A stretch of 64,000 bases of DNA from Callaeas wilsoni (Eukaryota > Chordata > Aves > Passeriformes > Callaeidae). The translations under genes were made by a program, and so were the position numbers. Below are positions 12,259-24,868 of this stretch, one piece after another. The DNA is taken from NCBI GenBank assembly GCA_013398955.1, contig VWPU01013476.1, forward strand, positions 21,581-85,580, read 5' to 3'. Every line of letters starts with the position of its first letter. The stretch's first letter is position 1. Under the pieces are notes generated by a model. The model ran no database searches. It saw only the letters and a program-made list of their open reading frames with translations, and had not been told where the DNA came from.

Positions 12259-13804
12259 GTAAGAAACCTTCTCCTTCTGAACCAGAGAGCTCCAAGAGAC
12301 AAGGAAGGCCTGAGAGTGCTGTGATCAATGGGGTTTTGGGTTGGTTTTTTAAATAATAGTGCATTAAATAATTCCAGTGTTCTTTCTCTAGAAATAGTAA
12401 ACTCCAGCTTTCCGAAACTGAAGCTTAGCATTTGCTTAATCTTTTTTAACAGACAACAAATGAAAGTTGTATTTGTGCACATATTTTATCAGCCCTTCTA
12501 CGCAGTCTCTGGATCTCATTCACTTTTCCTGATGTTCTGATGGCTGGTGCTACTTAAGGTAGCAGAAGGAAACCTTAGCAAAATAAAAACCACTCCTAGC
12601 ACTTGTAGGAGTCAAAATCTGTAATGAGAACATCTGTTGGGAGACTGCGAGGAGAAAGAAATGAGATGATTTTCTTATATAGTTACAGTGATAAGGTTCT
12701 GAAGAACAAATTTCTCTACAGTGGTAGGTTGGGCCACAGCTTGTGATAGGATCTGTTGCTGTACTCACTGGTCATAGAGTGTGAACCTGGAAGAATTTCC
12801 ACTAAAGCTTTCAAGATGGTCCTTTTAAGAGTAATAAACTGTGGAAAAACTAGATTTTTAAAAAAAGCCTTTTTAGTGATGACTTGATCTGCTTAATTGA
12901 ACACTACCTACGTGGCAGTAACACTGTAGCTAAGAATTTCATAATGAAAAAGTACACTTCAGCCTTAAAACAGGAGGCTTGAAGGACAAAAATGTGAGTG
13001 AATTAGTCCTTTATTTTTGTTCTCATGTGTCTCAGGATCTTCTGTAGCTCTTTACCAAAAAGTTGAGCTAAATGGTCAACAGGCCAGTGTTTTAAAGTTG
13101 AATGTTCATTCTTCATCTGTTAATTTTTAAATTTAAAAGCAGCTCCTGGTGATTTTACCCATCCCTTCAGTATTCGGGCATTACCCACAATTTTTGAAGG
13201 ACTTTTTCTGACACTTCTCTCCTTTCTTTTACAGAATTATTTCCCCAGCAAACAAGATATTTTGCTGGCCAGAAAAGCCACGAAGGGGATAGTAGAGCAT
13301 GATTTCATCATTAAAAAAATTCCTTTCAAGATGGTAGATGTAGGAGGACAGAGATCTCAGCGTCAAAAATGGTTCCAGTGCTTTGATGGAATAACTTCAA
13401 TTTTGTTCATGGTCTCCTCCAGTGAATACGACCAAGTCCTCATGGAAGACAGGCGCACAAACAGACTCGTGGAGTCCATGAATATCTTTGAGACAATAGT
13501 CAATAACAAGCTTTTCTTTAACGTTTCCATTATCCTGTTCCTCAACAAGATGGATCTTCTCGTGGAGAAGGTAAAGACTGTCAGCATTAAGAAGTATTTC
13601 TCGGACTTCAAGGGCGACCCTCACCGGCTGGAGGACGTGCAGCGTTACCTGGTGCAGTGCTTCGACAGGAAGAGGCGGAACCGCAGCAAGCCCCTCTTCC
13701 ACCACTTCACCACGGCCATCGACACGGAGAACATCCGCTTCGTGTTCCACGCCGTCAAGGACACCATCCTGCAGGAGAACCTCAAGGATATCATGCTGCA
13801 GTGA
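12208..13804 (+). CDS. GNA12: G protein subunit alpha-12, C-terminal half (two coding exons, partial in window)
   Basis: Join 12208-12258 and 13235-13804; both junctions are GT-AG and the intron falls between codons. The 206 residues correspond to 176-381 of human Galpha12. Heterotrimeric Galpha12 acts at the inner plasma membrane, coupling receptors to RhoGEFs (p115, LARG) and Rho signalling. Visible motifs: switch I arginine in LARKATKG (R205), switch [14 protein letters not shown] with the catalytic Gln (Q231), the NKMD guanine-specificity motif (296-299) and TAID near the end. The C-terminus LKDIMLQ separates it from its paralogue Galpha13, which I recall ending LKQLMLQ. Exons 1-2 (P-loop, lipidation site, most of the helical domain) are outside the window. 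The 3' half of the last exon is noticeably GC-rich compared with its AT-rich surroundings. Confidence 0.97.
12259..13234 (+). other. GNA12: GNA12 intron 3
   Basis: A 976-bp GT-AG intron with a CTTTCTTTTACAG acceptor. I see nothing else in it: no repeat family and no open frame of interest. Confidence 0.9.
13235..13804 (+). CDS. GNA12: GNA12 coding exon 4 (last) with stop
   Basis: 189 codons from NYFPSKQDI to LKDIMLQ, then TGA. It carries switch I and II, the NKMD motif and the receptor-contacting C-terminus. A few positions appear to differ from the human protein as I remember it (for example HDFIIKK and [10 protein letters not shown]), as expected for an orthologue. No frameshift or premature stop. 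Confidence 0.98.
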   Translation, partial: NYFPSKQDILLARKATKGIVEHDFIIKKIPFKMVDVGGQRSQRQKWFQCFDGITSILFMVSSSEYDQVLMEDRRTNRLVESMNIFETIVNNKLFFNVSIILFLNKMDLLVEKVKTVSIKKYFSDFKGDPHRLEDVQRYLVQCFDRKRRNRSKPLFHHFTTAIDTENIRFVFHAVKDTILQENLKDIMLQ

Positions 13805-15180
13805 AGGAGAGCGGCCCCTGCTCTGTTGAAATTTCGCTGGAGGGTTCGATCGAAGTTTTTATCCTTTCTTTATGGCCCTTGCATGCGGTGTAGGACCCAT
13901 GCGAATTCCTTGGCTCAGGAATCCTGTACACTAGCCAGTCCAAACAGAGGAGCTATAGGCCGGAGGAGTCATGTTGATGTTAGCTACTGAATCATTTGGA
14001 CTAAAACACTACTGAAACCTGGCCGTGGTAGGTTCTGTACCGAGTTTGGAACGCTGAATGACACAACCACCATCTGCCTTCTTCGAGAACGGAAATCTCT
14101 GACAAACCGTGGATGGAAGACACGTTTCAAATGAATGCGCTCATTTTTCAGAGACACTCATTGTACGAACTGCCTTTTTTTTGTAGTTTGGAGGTGCTGA
14201 ATCGATCAAACTAATCTAAACATGATGAGATTGGCAGCTGTATTGGAGAATGTTAATGGAAGTTCCATTCTGAACCCTTAGGAATATAACCAGGTCTTGT
14301 GTGTGTGTTCAGCTTTGCCGAGGGTCTAGAACCCACCTCCCAAGGTGGATGCACAGCCCTTGTCTGAAGGTTTTGCATGAGTCTCCTGAGGCAGAAGTCT
14401 AAACCTGTGTAAGGAAACTCATGTTGGAGTAAATGGGATGGGGAGTTAAGGCCTCGCTGATACGGAGAAGGGTTTATTTTGCACTATGCGTGAAGGGTGT
14501 TACATCATGGGAAACCTGATTTCCTTGGTGCAGCAGCCTGTGCTGGAGCACCCAGCCATGTGTCTGCACAGTGGGTGCTCGAGGGAGATGTGCTCCATGG
14601 CAAGCCAGCGCTGTTCTCACACCCACAGTGGGCAGCATTTGTGAAGGTTCAGTATCTCACGTGACAGGGCTTCATCTGTACTCAAAAGTTTGAAAGCTGA
14701 TTAAACTCTTAAGCAAAGGTTTTGGTAGCACAGCAGCTGCTTGATTAGTTCCCAACAGCTGACCTTGTAGGAAGACTGAACACCCTGGAGATCCCAGCTT
14801 TCCAGCTGCACTGATGTATTTGGACAGCAAGACCTTGCTGTAAAATTAGCCTTTAATCTGTGTCTTAATGGGATCTTTAGCCTATAGTGATGCACATGGA
14901 ACTCGGAGCACAGTCAAGTTTGGAGTCGCCCCCTTTGGGCAGTGGTTTGTGTGTAAAATGGCAAGAGGCTGTGAATAATTTGGATGTGAACTCCGAATTC
15001 CCTTGTGCTCTCAATCTCTGCCAGGTGCCTTTTCTGTGTACAGACATTGAATCTTTTCTACTGCAGTGGGGTACATGGACAAACCGAAGATATTGTAGTG
15101 CTATCCTTTAGGTAACTCAAACATAGTTTACTGTGCAATTTTTGTCATAGTTTTTATCCAAGAATAAAACCTGAAGGGCT
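13805..15180 (+). other. GNA12: GNA12 3' untranslated region (proximal form)
   Basis: Sequence from the GNA12 stop to the first good polyadenylation signal at 15163. There is no long open frame on the + strand and no recognisable repeat. The human 3' UTR is several kilobases long as I recall, so this may be only the short form. Confidence 0.6.
15163..15168 (+). terminator. Candidate GNA12 polyadenylation signal (AATAAA)
   Basis: AATAAA about 1.36 kb after the GNA12 stop codon, followed within 30 nt by a TG-rich stretch. Other AT-rich candidates (ATTAAA at 20397 and 20473) lie further downstream and could serve longer isoforms. Confidence 0.5.
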
Positions 15181-18100
15181 GTTTGTACCCATAAAAAGTC
15201 AGCAGATTCCCTGGAGTTCTTATCCCCTTTGAGCTTCTAATGGCATGTCAAAACAAGCAAAGTTTTACTTCAGCTGGTAATCCCATGGGAAATGTGGTCA
15301 AAGAAAAGTCCTGTTCCGTTGTCCTTTCATGTTAATTTGGATAAAATCTGGAATCTTTCTTCCCCTCTGAAGCTTGCAGATGTTCATATCAGTATTTTTG
15401 TGTGGTTTCCTGATGTAGCAGCCTCCTGACTTTCTTTGTGCAGGCTCCAGAGTGGAAAAGCTGTGGCTGTTTCAGTGCCTGCAACAGGCACAGAATCGAG
15501 GTAAGAAGCAACTGAGAAGTTGCAGATGGGAAAATCTAACTTAAATTTGAGCAAACTTAAACAGGAATTAGCTTCCTTGTAACAAGTCTTATTTTGCCAG
15601 GACCAACTCTGTCTTTTAAATATTTATTAATTTTTAACCTCCAAGGGGAAGAATGTTATGTGACTAATACTCAGATGGGGAGAAAATCTTAAGATTATTA
15701 CATTTGAAAAGGAAAATGTTTCACCACGGCGTGATGCAAACAAGTTTACTCATCACATGAGGTTGGTTTCTCTGAGCCCATTTGTTTGGCTGAAGACTTA
15801 AGGCTGCTTTCAAAGCTTTCAGATGTTTTCTGAGTTCTTGGTAGTGGTTTTCACTTCACACAAGACACTGGGAAAGAGGAGGCAGTTGTGGGCTCACCTG
15901 ACTTCTAGGTTGACTTGACTTTAGTTCTTAGCTTGCTGTGAGCTTTATTCTTTCACTGAATTTTCCAGATGGGTTAATATTACGCTTGTTTTCTCAAATT
16001 AGTTAAACATTCCCTTTCCAACTGTATTTTTTCTCAAGAATTACCTCAGTTTGGTGTCTGAATCTACTGTAGTTTTACCTGGGAGGCATAGCATGGAATT
16101 TCCTGTTCTGTTTTTCTCTTGACACTCATCCATGGTTTTGTATCCTTAGTCACCTTAGGGATTTACTCTCAACAGAGCTAATGATGCAACTTATATTTTA
16201 AGTAATTTAAAATCTGCACCTGGAAAAGAAACAGCATGAGAGATCTCACAACTGAGCTCTCAAGCTGCTTTTTTTTTTGTATGATATGGCAGTTTTGCAC
16301 ACTTAAGTCAGTTTTAGGGAACCAGTTTGCTCACCTTGGGCCCATTATTGCCTTTCCTGTTTTTATTGATGAAATGGGCCTGAGTGTGGGGCTGCAGCCT
16401 GCAGGTGAAAATCGGTGGTTTGGCTCTGTGGGCTGAGAGTTCTGTCGGATTTGGATAGTGGTGGATCACACCGGGAACCCCAGGTCAGGGAACTCTCCTT
16501 GCAAAAGTCAAGCACTTCCCAAGTTTGCAAAGGAGCTGACCTGTGAGTAGAAAGGATATGGGGGTCTTTCTGAAATGTCACCTTTCTCTGCAAAATACAC
16601 TCCTCTTCTTGCCACAACTGATGGGTTTTGGGGTTTTTTTTCAAGGTAAGTTGTGGTGTAATAAAGCCAGAAAATCATGTTGTGGTAAATCAGTGAATTA
16701 CTAAAGCAGAGCTTAGGTAGATGAGGTTGTTCACACATCTTGGGACACGCCTGGTCAGTTGCTTAGTCCTTTCACCAGAAACAAATAGAAAACTTTATTT
16801 TAAGAGACATCCTGGAGAACTTTGCAGGTAAACACAGCTGGAGAGAACATCTTTTTTTGTCAGCTTTATAGGCTTATTGTTCATTTGGCTGGTCAGGAAA
16901 TGGGTCACAGGCAGGATGATCATCAGATGGAGACCTTGAACAAGTACTTTTTTTTTTTTAAAGAAAAAAGCAGCTTTTTGCTGTCCCTCCTCTGACACCG
17001 GGGTCAGTGACAGAGTGTTGCAGAGGGATTGTCTCTCCCGAGGACAAAGAGAGGAAGCTCTTGCAGCCTGTGCTTGGGGCAGAGACTTACGTAATCTTGG
17101 AGTTTAAGTAGAAAAACTAAATGGGAGTCGTTTATCCAGCACTACTTTGCGTTTGTTGTCCTCAAAACAAGTGTTCAGCTAATAGAGTGTGTCAGTAGCA
17201 TTCCTGCAGATTGCAGTGCTGTCAGTCTCTGAACAGTCCTCAGATGCACTGCAAGGTGACTTGGTGGAGTTAAAATGGAAGAGTGGTTTTCTGGAAGTGA
17301 CATATTCAATAGGCACTTGTCACTTTGAAGGAATGAAACAGTTGTTAATGTTGAAAATTAATTGATGGTGGTTATGGAATTGAAATTACTGGCCACTTGA
17401 TTTTACAACTCAAAGATGCTTTCAGTTTCATGCAAAGAATGGATCTTATTTTGTTTAATACAGCAGCATAGATTATTTGACTTATTAACTTGATAATATA
17501 TTTAATTTTTTTAATTGCTGCTCTGTAAAACCTAGAACTAGGCAGGTTACAAGAATGAAGAAGCTCCTAAAGATGACCATTCCCAGGCCTTCTGAGGCAG
17601 GTAAAGCTGAACTGCAGCCAAGCAGGCAGAGAAAGGAATGGCAAATAAACTGTAGGGAAATGGAGTAGGAAGAGCTCATTTGTATATGGCACTGGAGACA
17701 AAAATATAATTCCCCTAGGACAGCTGAAGTGGCATTTGGTGTGCAAAAGGGTGCATTTGCTGTGTGTCCCATCCTGTCTGTGTGTTGACTCCCATGCCCA
17801 CAGCCCCGTTCCCTCTGGGAATTCACCCATCCTGATTCCTGTGATCTGCAAAGAAATGTAGAATTAAAGCAGTTAAAAGAACAGACGTGGTACCACTGAA
17901 CAAACCAGCAGCTTGCTTTATTGGCAGACAGCTGCCTTCCACAGAGCAGCATTTTAGAAAACAGGTCCTCTGCTGCCTTTAGATGGCTGTCTTTGCATTA
18001 ACTATGTTTTAACTTATATTAACTTATGTTTTGGAGTCTTTTCTATGCGTGTACTTCTTTATATCTGGGGAAAAACCCTTCTGTGCATGGACCTAGAGGA

Positions 18101-21100
18101 TTTCTCTAAAAGGCCCCTCTGATTTTCAAGCAGTGAGTTTTGACACCTGACTTAGCTTGGCTTCTGTCATCAGATTTCCAGGAGTACCTGCTGGGTTGAA
18201 GGATGGTTTGATGTGTGCCAGCTTGAGAGACAAACACGATATGCAACAACACCTCCACACAGTGCAGTTTGTCATTAAACCAAACACTGATCTCATGGTG
18301 AGAGCTGTAAGTGTAGTAGTACCCTCTTTTCTCTATTCTCTTTTGAGTATAAAATCACGTGGGGTAGTCAGGGGTTTAATATAGCACTGCCAGCTCTTTA
18401 CCTCATACTCTGTAATTCTGTAATACAAAGTGGTGGGTGGGGTGTTTCAGTAGCAACTATAAAACATCTGTGCCTGCTTTTGTAAATGAGCTTTTAACAG
18501 TTTTTTAGGGAGCATCCATTATGGATCAGGAAGACTGGCGTGGTCTGGGCCAGCCCTGGCCTGAGTTAATGCTGACTCCACACAGTTCTAGGTGAGGACT
18601 GTCTAGCCTAGTCAGGAATAATTGGTAATGCAAGACCTAGTGCTTTTTAATAATACCTGTTTTGTAATTAGCTGGGGTGATCTCTGCTTTGTGCTGTGAC
18701 GTGGGCACTTCTTTGTTTTAACACTAATCTTTTTTTACATAGATGGAAATGAGTAAAGCCAGGAGATTTGGAGCTGAAATTGCCTCTCTGCTAACCAGGT
18801 GATGCTGCCTCTTTGCTCATCTTGGTGGTTGGGCAGTTCAGCTCGATCCTTGACGTTTTTATCTTTCTAATGGCATTTGGAAAGCGGTGTTGAAGTTTGT
18901 CTGTGTGTTGATATGCTTGTGTTCTTACTGGGTGGGGAGTGTGGAGGTTCTAGATTGTCAGTGCTGGTGGTTCTGTGCCTGGCTTGAGGAGCTGTCACAG
19001 CCCAGGTCTTGGCCTGTGACTGAAAGTTGTATCTTCTGTCTGGTATGAAAACAGTCAGAGGGGGGGAAAAAGAGCAGCACTGACTTCCAAGGTGGGCATT
19101 CTGGTAAAAAAAAAAAAGCCAAAGTATGTTGGAGGGGAGCAGGAGAGGGGAGCTAGTTTCTAAACAGATCCCAGAAGCTGATGGTGCTTGAAGACTGTAT
19201 TGAAGTGAAATGCCATCTGCACTGACCCAAAAGCTTTGAGTGACTCCAGAGAGCCATTGGCTGTGAGTTAAGAGCAGCAGGCTGGCAAGGCTGGCCCTGC
19301 CATTGTAAATCTCTCTTCATCTGTTCGTCACTGGGTGCTAAAACTCATTTTTGACTAAAATACAGTATGCAGATCTCTGGCCAGACAGTGCATCTTACTC
19401 CTTCCTGACAGCTGCTTAAACTTTCTTCAAGATACCAGAGCATGAGAAGGTAAGAGGCTGTTTCCATTGTTTGAATAAGAACTACAACTGATGGAGAGCA
19501 ACATTTTTTTAATAGTAGGACCTGAGAGAGCATCTTTTGAGGGAAGTGGCAGGTTTTGAGTAGCAAACTTCTCTGCTATTACTTCCCGTCGATCTCTTGT
19601 GCAGATGGTTGAGCACAAAGGCTGAGAGGAGATAGCAGGGAGCAGGGGGATGTGGAGGAGAAAGGATCTGTTGGGAGCTCACGAGACTTGGGAAGGTGGT
19701 TGGTGGACTTAGGTGTGGAGAGTGTGTTCACAGTCCCGTTTGCATTGCAGCCATTAACCCTCTGTAGGACAGGGAGTGTTCCTCCAGGCTGTGTTGTCTG
19801 GAATGTGGAATGGGCTTGAATTGATTATACAGATTTAAAAGCATTTCTGGAGACTCCACTGAACAGCAGTGCTGGTGTTTCTCACTCTAGTGAGGAGTTG
19901 TCTTGTTTGTGGAATCAAAATGTGCAAAAGCAAACTGACAAAACACCAGGTTGGTTCTCTGGGACACGACCACGTAGCTTAGGAAGCCAGGTGATGATAC
20001 CTTTTATTCTGCAATGTACTTGCTCTCTGGTGCCTATGCATTAACACACATACTATGCAATATCAGTCTTTTTTTAAACCAGTTCACTACATTGGGCGAG
20101 AAAGGCCTGAGTTTAGCCTTAATTTTCTTAGCAATTCACAGGAAAGTACTTTAAAAACAGTGACAAACTAAAAGAAGGTGGAAAATGCATAAAGTAAAAG
20201 CACAGTCCCAGACTGCTCACATAAGTGTCTTTCTAGCACCAAAACAGCATCCGTGATAGAAGCAGCTACTTGCTGTAATAGTTTCAACTTACGAAAACTG
20301 TGTACTAGATAAAATTATATTGTGATGTGTAAAAAGTGTATTTTATAGCTTTGGTGACTTAGTTTACTGTTTTGTATATATGAATTTTATAAATCTATTA
20401 AAACTTGACTTGTTATACTGTTCTTTATGGGTTTTATCTTTCAGCGAGAGTCTGAAGTGACATGTTTTCTTTATTAAAAATTTTTCCATGAGAGAGCTGC
20501 TTTTTGGACAAATGACAGCGTGGCCTGTATGGAAGTGCAGCTGTCATGCCATGAAATCTCAGGCTGTAACCTTTAGGTGTCTTCCACTTCTGGCTGGAGT
20601 CGTTCTTCTGAGTGTGTCCAGGAGCTCAGGCTGGTGACACATTAACCTGTGTGAAACTTGGAGCTCGTTCATCTGTGGCATTCCCGGGGCATTAGCACTG
20701 ATGGGAAGCGGGAGGGGAGGCACAGCTGGAGTTTGCTTATGTATTTTAAGCTCAGCAAGGGAAGATAATTGGGCCTGTTGAGATGGGAGCACCTGTTAGA
20801 GATTCCTCAGTGCTGTGGGGGATCTGCTAATAAATAGCCATGGGGACTGTGCCTGCTGCTTTCCCAGGGCCAGGCCCCTGTGTTGGAGCACTGCAGGACC
20901 TTTGGAGGGTCACCAGTGTCCCTGTCACACAGCATTGCCATCCCGTGGCAACCAGTGCTGCCAGAACTCGGGCTGCAGTCCTTAGGAATGCCATTAACCT
21001 TTCCTCACATTCCCTCACTTCGAAAGGTCACATCTGGCAGATTTTTGTGGCAAGTCTTGATTGTTTCTTGTGTAAACTATTAATGCCAAGTCAATTCCAC

Positions 21101-22740
21101 TGGCAGTGCACAACTTGAAGCACTTCATGGAGCATTTTTTGTCCTTTCTACTAATAATTGGAAATGCAGCACTTCAGCTGCATCGAGTCTTTGGGAATGG
21201 CTGACTCTTTGTCCTTGCAGTTCTGAGCACTTTCAGGTGACACGTATTGCCAGTGTTCTGCATCTCTGAGAACAAGGGCAGACCCCTTGCACGTTCAGTA
21301 TGCTCTAGTAGAAGGTGCCCAGGTGTGATCACAAAGTAATCTGAAAAGCTGTCAGCAACAGCAGCAGCTCCAGGGGATCTCTTTGCTCAGCTCTGTGGAG
21401 CAAAGTGGCCCTTTTGGAGCCCAGGTGCTCCTGTGAGATGCCCCTTTTGCAGCTCAGCTGCACAGATGTTGCTCCATAGGAGCACAGCTGCAGCAGTTGG
21501 TTCTGCAGGTGGGTTTGTCTCTTCAGTGCCAGTGAGTGCTTGTGCCCCAGGGAGAGCCTAAACTCCATTTATTAACGTGGAATTACCTTCCCAGGATCAG
21601 CACAACTCCCAGTTCAGAACCAGAGTATCTCTTCTGCAATTTCAGTAATCCAACACTGAAGATAAAAGGAAAAACATGTCTGTTTCCCCAGGGAGAGGCT
21701 GCTCTACAATGCAAAGTATAGCTCGTATTTTTGCTCAAGTGTACAAGGTGTAAGGTTTGGGGTGGTTATAGCAATATTAAAGTATTCGTTAGAACTCTTT
21801 GAGGAGAGAAATTAAATAAATCCTTGTGGTTTCTAGCTCCAGCCTGGTATCTCATTATCCTTACAGACCTGGGAGGAAGTTTACTCAGTTGCTAATCCCA
21901 AAGTTCTTGCCACTCTTTCCAAGACTGACTGGCATCTTGGGAAGCTGTGTGGTGTTAAGGCGGGAAGAGTTAATTAGGACGAGTGTTCAGGGATTTTTAC
22001 CAAAAGTAGCTTTCCCTTAAAGCCTCAGTTTTGCACAGCAGAGAAAGACTTCAGTGAGAAGTACCATTTTTAGGGGAGAGAGGTGGTCACAGCCACTGTT
22101 AAATCACAAAGTGCTGGCTCATGCTAATGAAATGTCTGTGGAAGGATTGGTTTTTCCTCTCGCACCCTTGCAAGCTGTTGTAGGCAATTGCACCCCTAAC
22201 TAGTAAAGAGCATGGGATTTTTTGTGGTGGGGTTTTTTTTCCTCTGGACCGTTGCTTTGTCTCCGCTCTCCCTTCAGCTACAGCAACTCCTTGTTTTGAG
22301 TCTAGGAGTGGAATGTCCTGCCTGTTTATTCTTGGGAGCAGATACTTGCCTTTATGAGCTCGTAAAGCTATTAAAAGACTGGTTTTTACTATGTTCAGGA
22401 TTAGACTTTAGAAGTTGCTTTAAAACAAGTGTCCTTGAGCTTGGGGCAGAAAGGGTGTGACCGAGCTGCTTTGGTGGTGCAGGGTGCTCCAGGTGGCCAC
22501 AGGATGGTGTGGTTTGGGAGATGCTCTGAGCCAGAGGAGTCTGACATTAGGGGTTGTTACATGGAAACCAACAGCAGCTGCAGGAAGGAGGTGCCTGGTT
22601 CTGCTGGGGGATCTCCTGAAGGTGGTCATGTGCAGGATTCATCCTCTGCCTGGCACCACGAGGCACTGCCAGGTCACGAGGCAGAGGAACACAAGCGGTG
22701 CCTCGCAGGGCTGCCAGCCAGAGCCCTGGCTGAGCCCAAG

Positions 22741-22948
22741 GAGCCCTGGGCAGGCTGCTGGCACCGTGTCCCTCTAGGACCTGCTGTCCCTTGCCCCCTG
22801 GGCAGGCTGCTGGCACCGTGTCCCTCTAGGACCTGCTGTCCCTTGAGCCCTGGGCAGGCTGCTGGCACCGTGTCCCTCTGGGACCTGCTGTCCCTTGAGC
22901 CCTGGGCAGGCTGCTGGCACCGTGTCCCTCTGGGACCTGCTGTCCCTT
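22741..22948. repeat. 52-bp GC-rich minisatellite, four copies
   Basis: The unit beginning GAGCCCTGGGCAGGCTGCTG recurs at a 52-bp period (CAGGCTG anchors at 22751, 22803, 22855 and 22907). Copies differ at a few positions, such as CTCTAGG against CTCTGGG. Because 52 is not a multiple of three, each copy shifts frame, so the open frames running across it on both strands are by-products of the repeat and not genes. Confidence 0.96.
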
Positions 22949-24189
22949 CCCATCTGAGTGCCCGGTTCCTTTCCTGGCTCTCTTCTGCCGAAGGCTCTCC
23001 AGGCTGGGGCTGAGGTGCTGCACAGGGAGCACCCAGGTCTCCTGCCCGCTGCCTGCCGCACAGAGGAACTGTTCTTGGACCTTCTGTAACCAACCCCAAT
23101 CCTGGCTGCTGCGTTGCAAGTGACTTCTGGGTGCTAGATTTATATATAGAGCACCCTACTCCTTGCTGATGGTTGATCCACAGCTTGACCTTCTAAAGTG
23201 ACTCCTAATTAGCTCATCTGTATTTCTGTTTCACAGCTTACTCAGCAGCTTATTAGCTGCAACTTATGTTCCCACACCTTTCCAAGTAGAAGGATCTCCC
23301 CAGGAACCTGCTGCTTAAAATGCAGGAAATCTTATTTAGGGGCTTACTTCAATTTGGCTTACTGCTCATTCCTGTGTCAGCTCTTTTCTGCCCCCCTGCA
23401 GCTCTGGTACACGCAGAGAGGAGTAGGAATTGTGCCTTTGTGCTTTAGTTCTGGTTATTACCTTCATTTTCGGTGTAACCTCGGCCAGTGCTTTTGTTGC
23501 TCTGTGACCCAGGCTGCCTCCAGTCCTTACTCTGGTGTGGGCTGAGTAGGCTGGGGCAAAGTGCTGCTCACAGACCCTGTGCTTAACCTGCTGGAAACCT
23601 TTGCTGGAAACCTTTGCTGGTGTGAAGAGGAGCCCGTCCACGGGAATGTGTTCACATGCCCAAACTCTGCAGTGGAATATTGCAGGGACCCTCTCCTCCA
23701 GCTGCTGAAGGGCTTCCAAGCATTTTCAGCCACTCTCTGCCTCTCACCGCAAAGCTGCCTCTTGCCTGTGGGCATTGCTTGAGCGGCCCAGGTGAAGCTC
23801 TCAGTTGCCATCTCATTTCTGTCTTACCTGGAGCACTTGTGGACAAGCTGAGCAGGTAAGTGACGGTTCTGGCAGCGGTGGTGTCAAAAATACCCGTTTG
23901 CAGTCACAACAGCTCTTCAGCAGAAATTCCTGCTCTCTCAGCAGCACTGTCGTAAGCCAAGTGTCACAAGAAGTCTCCCATCTGTGACTTCTGCCAGCCC
24001 TTCTGTGCCACCCCACTCCTCTGTTTTGTTTGGAATTTTATGATGGAAAACTGCCTCTGTTCCCTTAGGCAGGATTGTCATCCTGAGCCTCCCTCTGGGA
24101 AGTTTCTTAAGTTCAGCCTAATAATTCAGTACGGAATCAAGGAAGAGCAAACAAGGCTGCACAGGGAGTAATCTCTTGCTTAAAATAGT

Positions 24190-24450
24190 ACGTGTGTTCA
24201 GGCAACAACTGAGCGAGTTCGGGGGCAGAACTAGGACTTGTAATTCAAGCGGGGGGTTGGTTTGGGAAGTTTCTGCTGCCGGGAAGAATGTCTTGGAAGA
24301 GAACCCGTCACCTTTGCGGCTGCCAGGAGAGGGCGGCAGCAGCGGCTCTGCTGCTCCGCGCCCGCCCCGGTCCAGGCGCGCAGCCTGGAAAAATGTTTCC
24401 AGGAATTGGCGTCATCAGTCCCGGAGCCAAACTCCCTTTCTCTCCCGCTA
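24190..24450. promoter_or_regulatory. Small CpG-rich patch, possible regulatory element
   Basis: A local run of CpG-rich sequence in an otherwise AT- or neutral-composition intergenic stretch. It contains TTCCAGGAA (24397-24405), a perfect STAT-type palindrome, followed within 10 nt by a CRE/AP-1-like GCGTCATCAG. No coding frame is convincing. Reading it as an enhancer or orphan promoter is inference. Confidence 0.35.
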
Positions 24451-24858
24451 TGAATCATGCGGATGTGAAGTGCTTGTGTTTCCGGAATGCAGCTGAATTT
24501 ACTGCAAGACCATCTTTGCTACTCACCTGCGTGTGTAAATCTCCGGCGTTTTTCCAGTATCTTGCCGTCATCCTTTCGCTTCCTGCTCTAGAATTGCACT
24601 GCAGGGTTGGAGGCCTCAGAGTGCACAGGGCAAGTGCTCCGGAAAGCCAAAGCTGTTGCCTCCTTGGAGGGAAACATCCTCTCCCTTCTCCCAGCCGCAC
24701 TGGCTCTATTCCTACCTGCTGGTATTTTTAGACGGGAGAAATCTGGAGCTCGGCCACATTGCCATGGGTTGTGGGAGTGTTATCAATGCTCGGAGCTGAG
24801 GGAGCAGGGGATGGAGAGGGTCAGCCTCCAAAGAACCCATCGGCCTCTTGAGCTCTGG

Positions 24859-24868
24859 CTATAAATAG
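24859..24868. promoter_or_regulatory. MEF2/TATA-like decamer CTATAAATAG
   Basis: CTATAAATAG matches the MEF2 consensus YTAWWWWTAR exactly and also contains a TATA core. It is flanked symmetrically by GG and CC. It sits about 450 bp from the CpG-rich patch. Whether it is bound or acts as a promoter cannot be judged from sequence. Confidence 0.35.

Noticed and set aside
13235..13804. Identity as GNA13 instead of GNA12
   Set aside because: The C-terminus LKDIMLQ and the AMZ1 neighbour fit GNA12; GNA13 ends differently and lies elsewhere in vertebrates.
17485..17952. Minus-strand open frame of 155 codons downstream of GNA12
   Set aside because: No recognisable motif, no convincing promoter or splice context and ordinary base composition; probably chance.
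22429..23119. Overlapping open frames of 95-195 codons on both strands
   Set aside because: They arise from the 52-bp minisatellite; the peptides are repeats of the same words in shifted frames.
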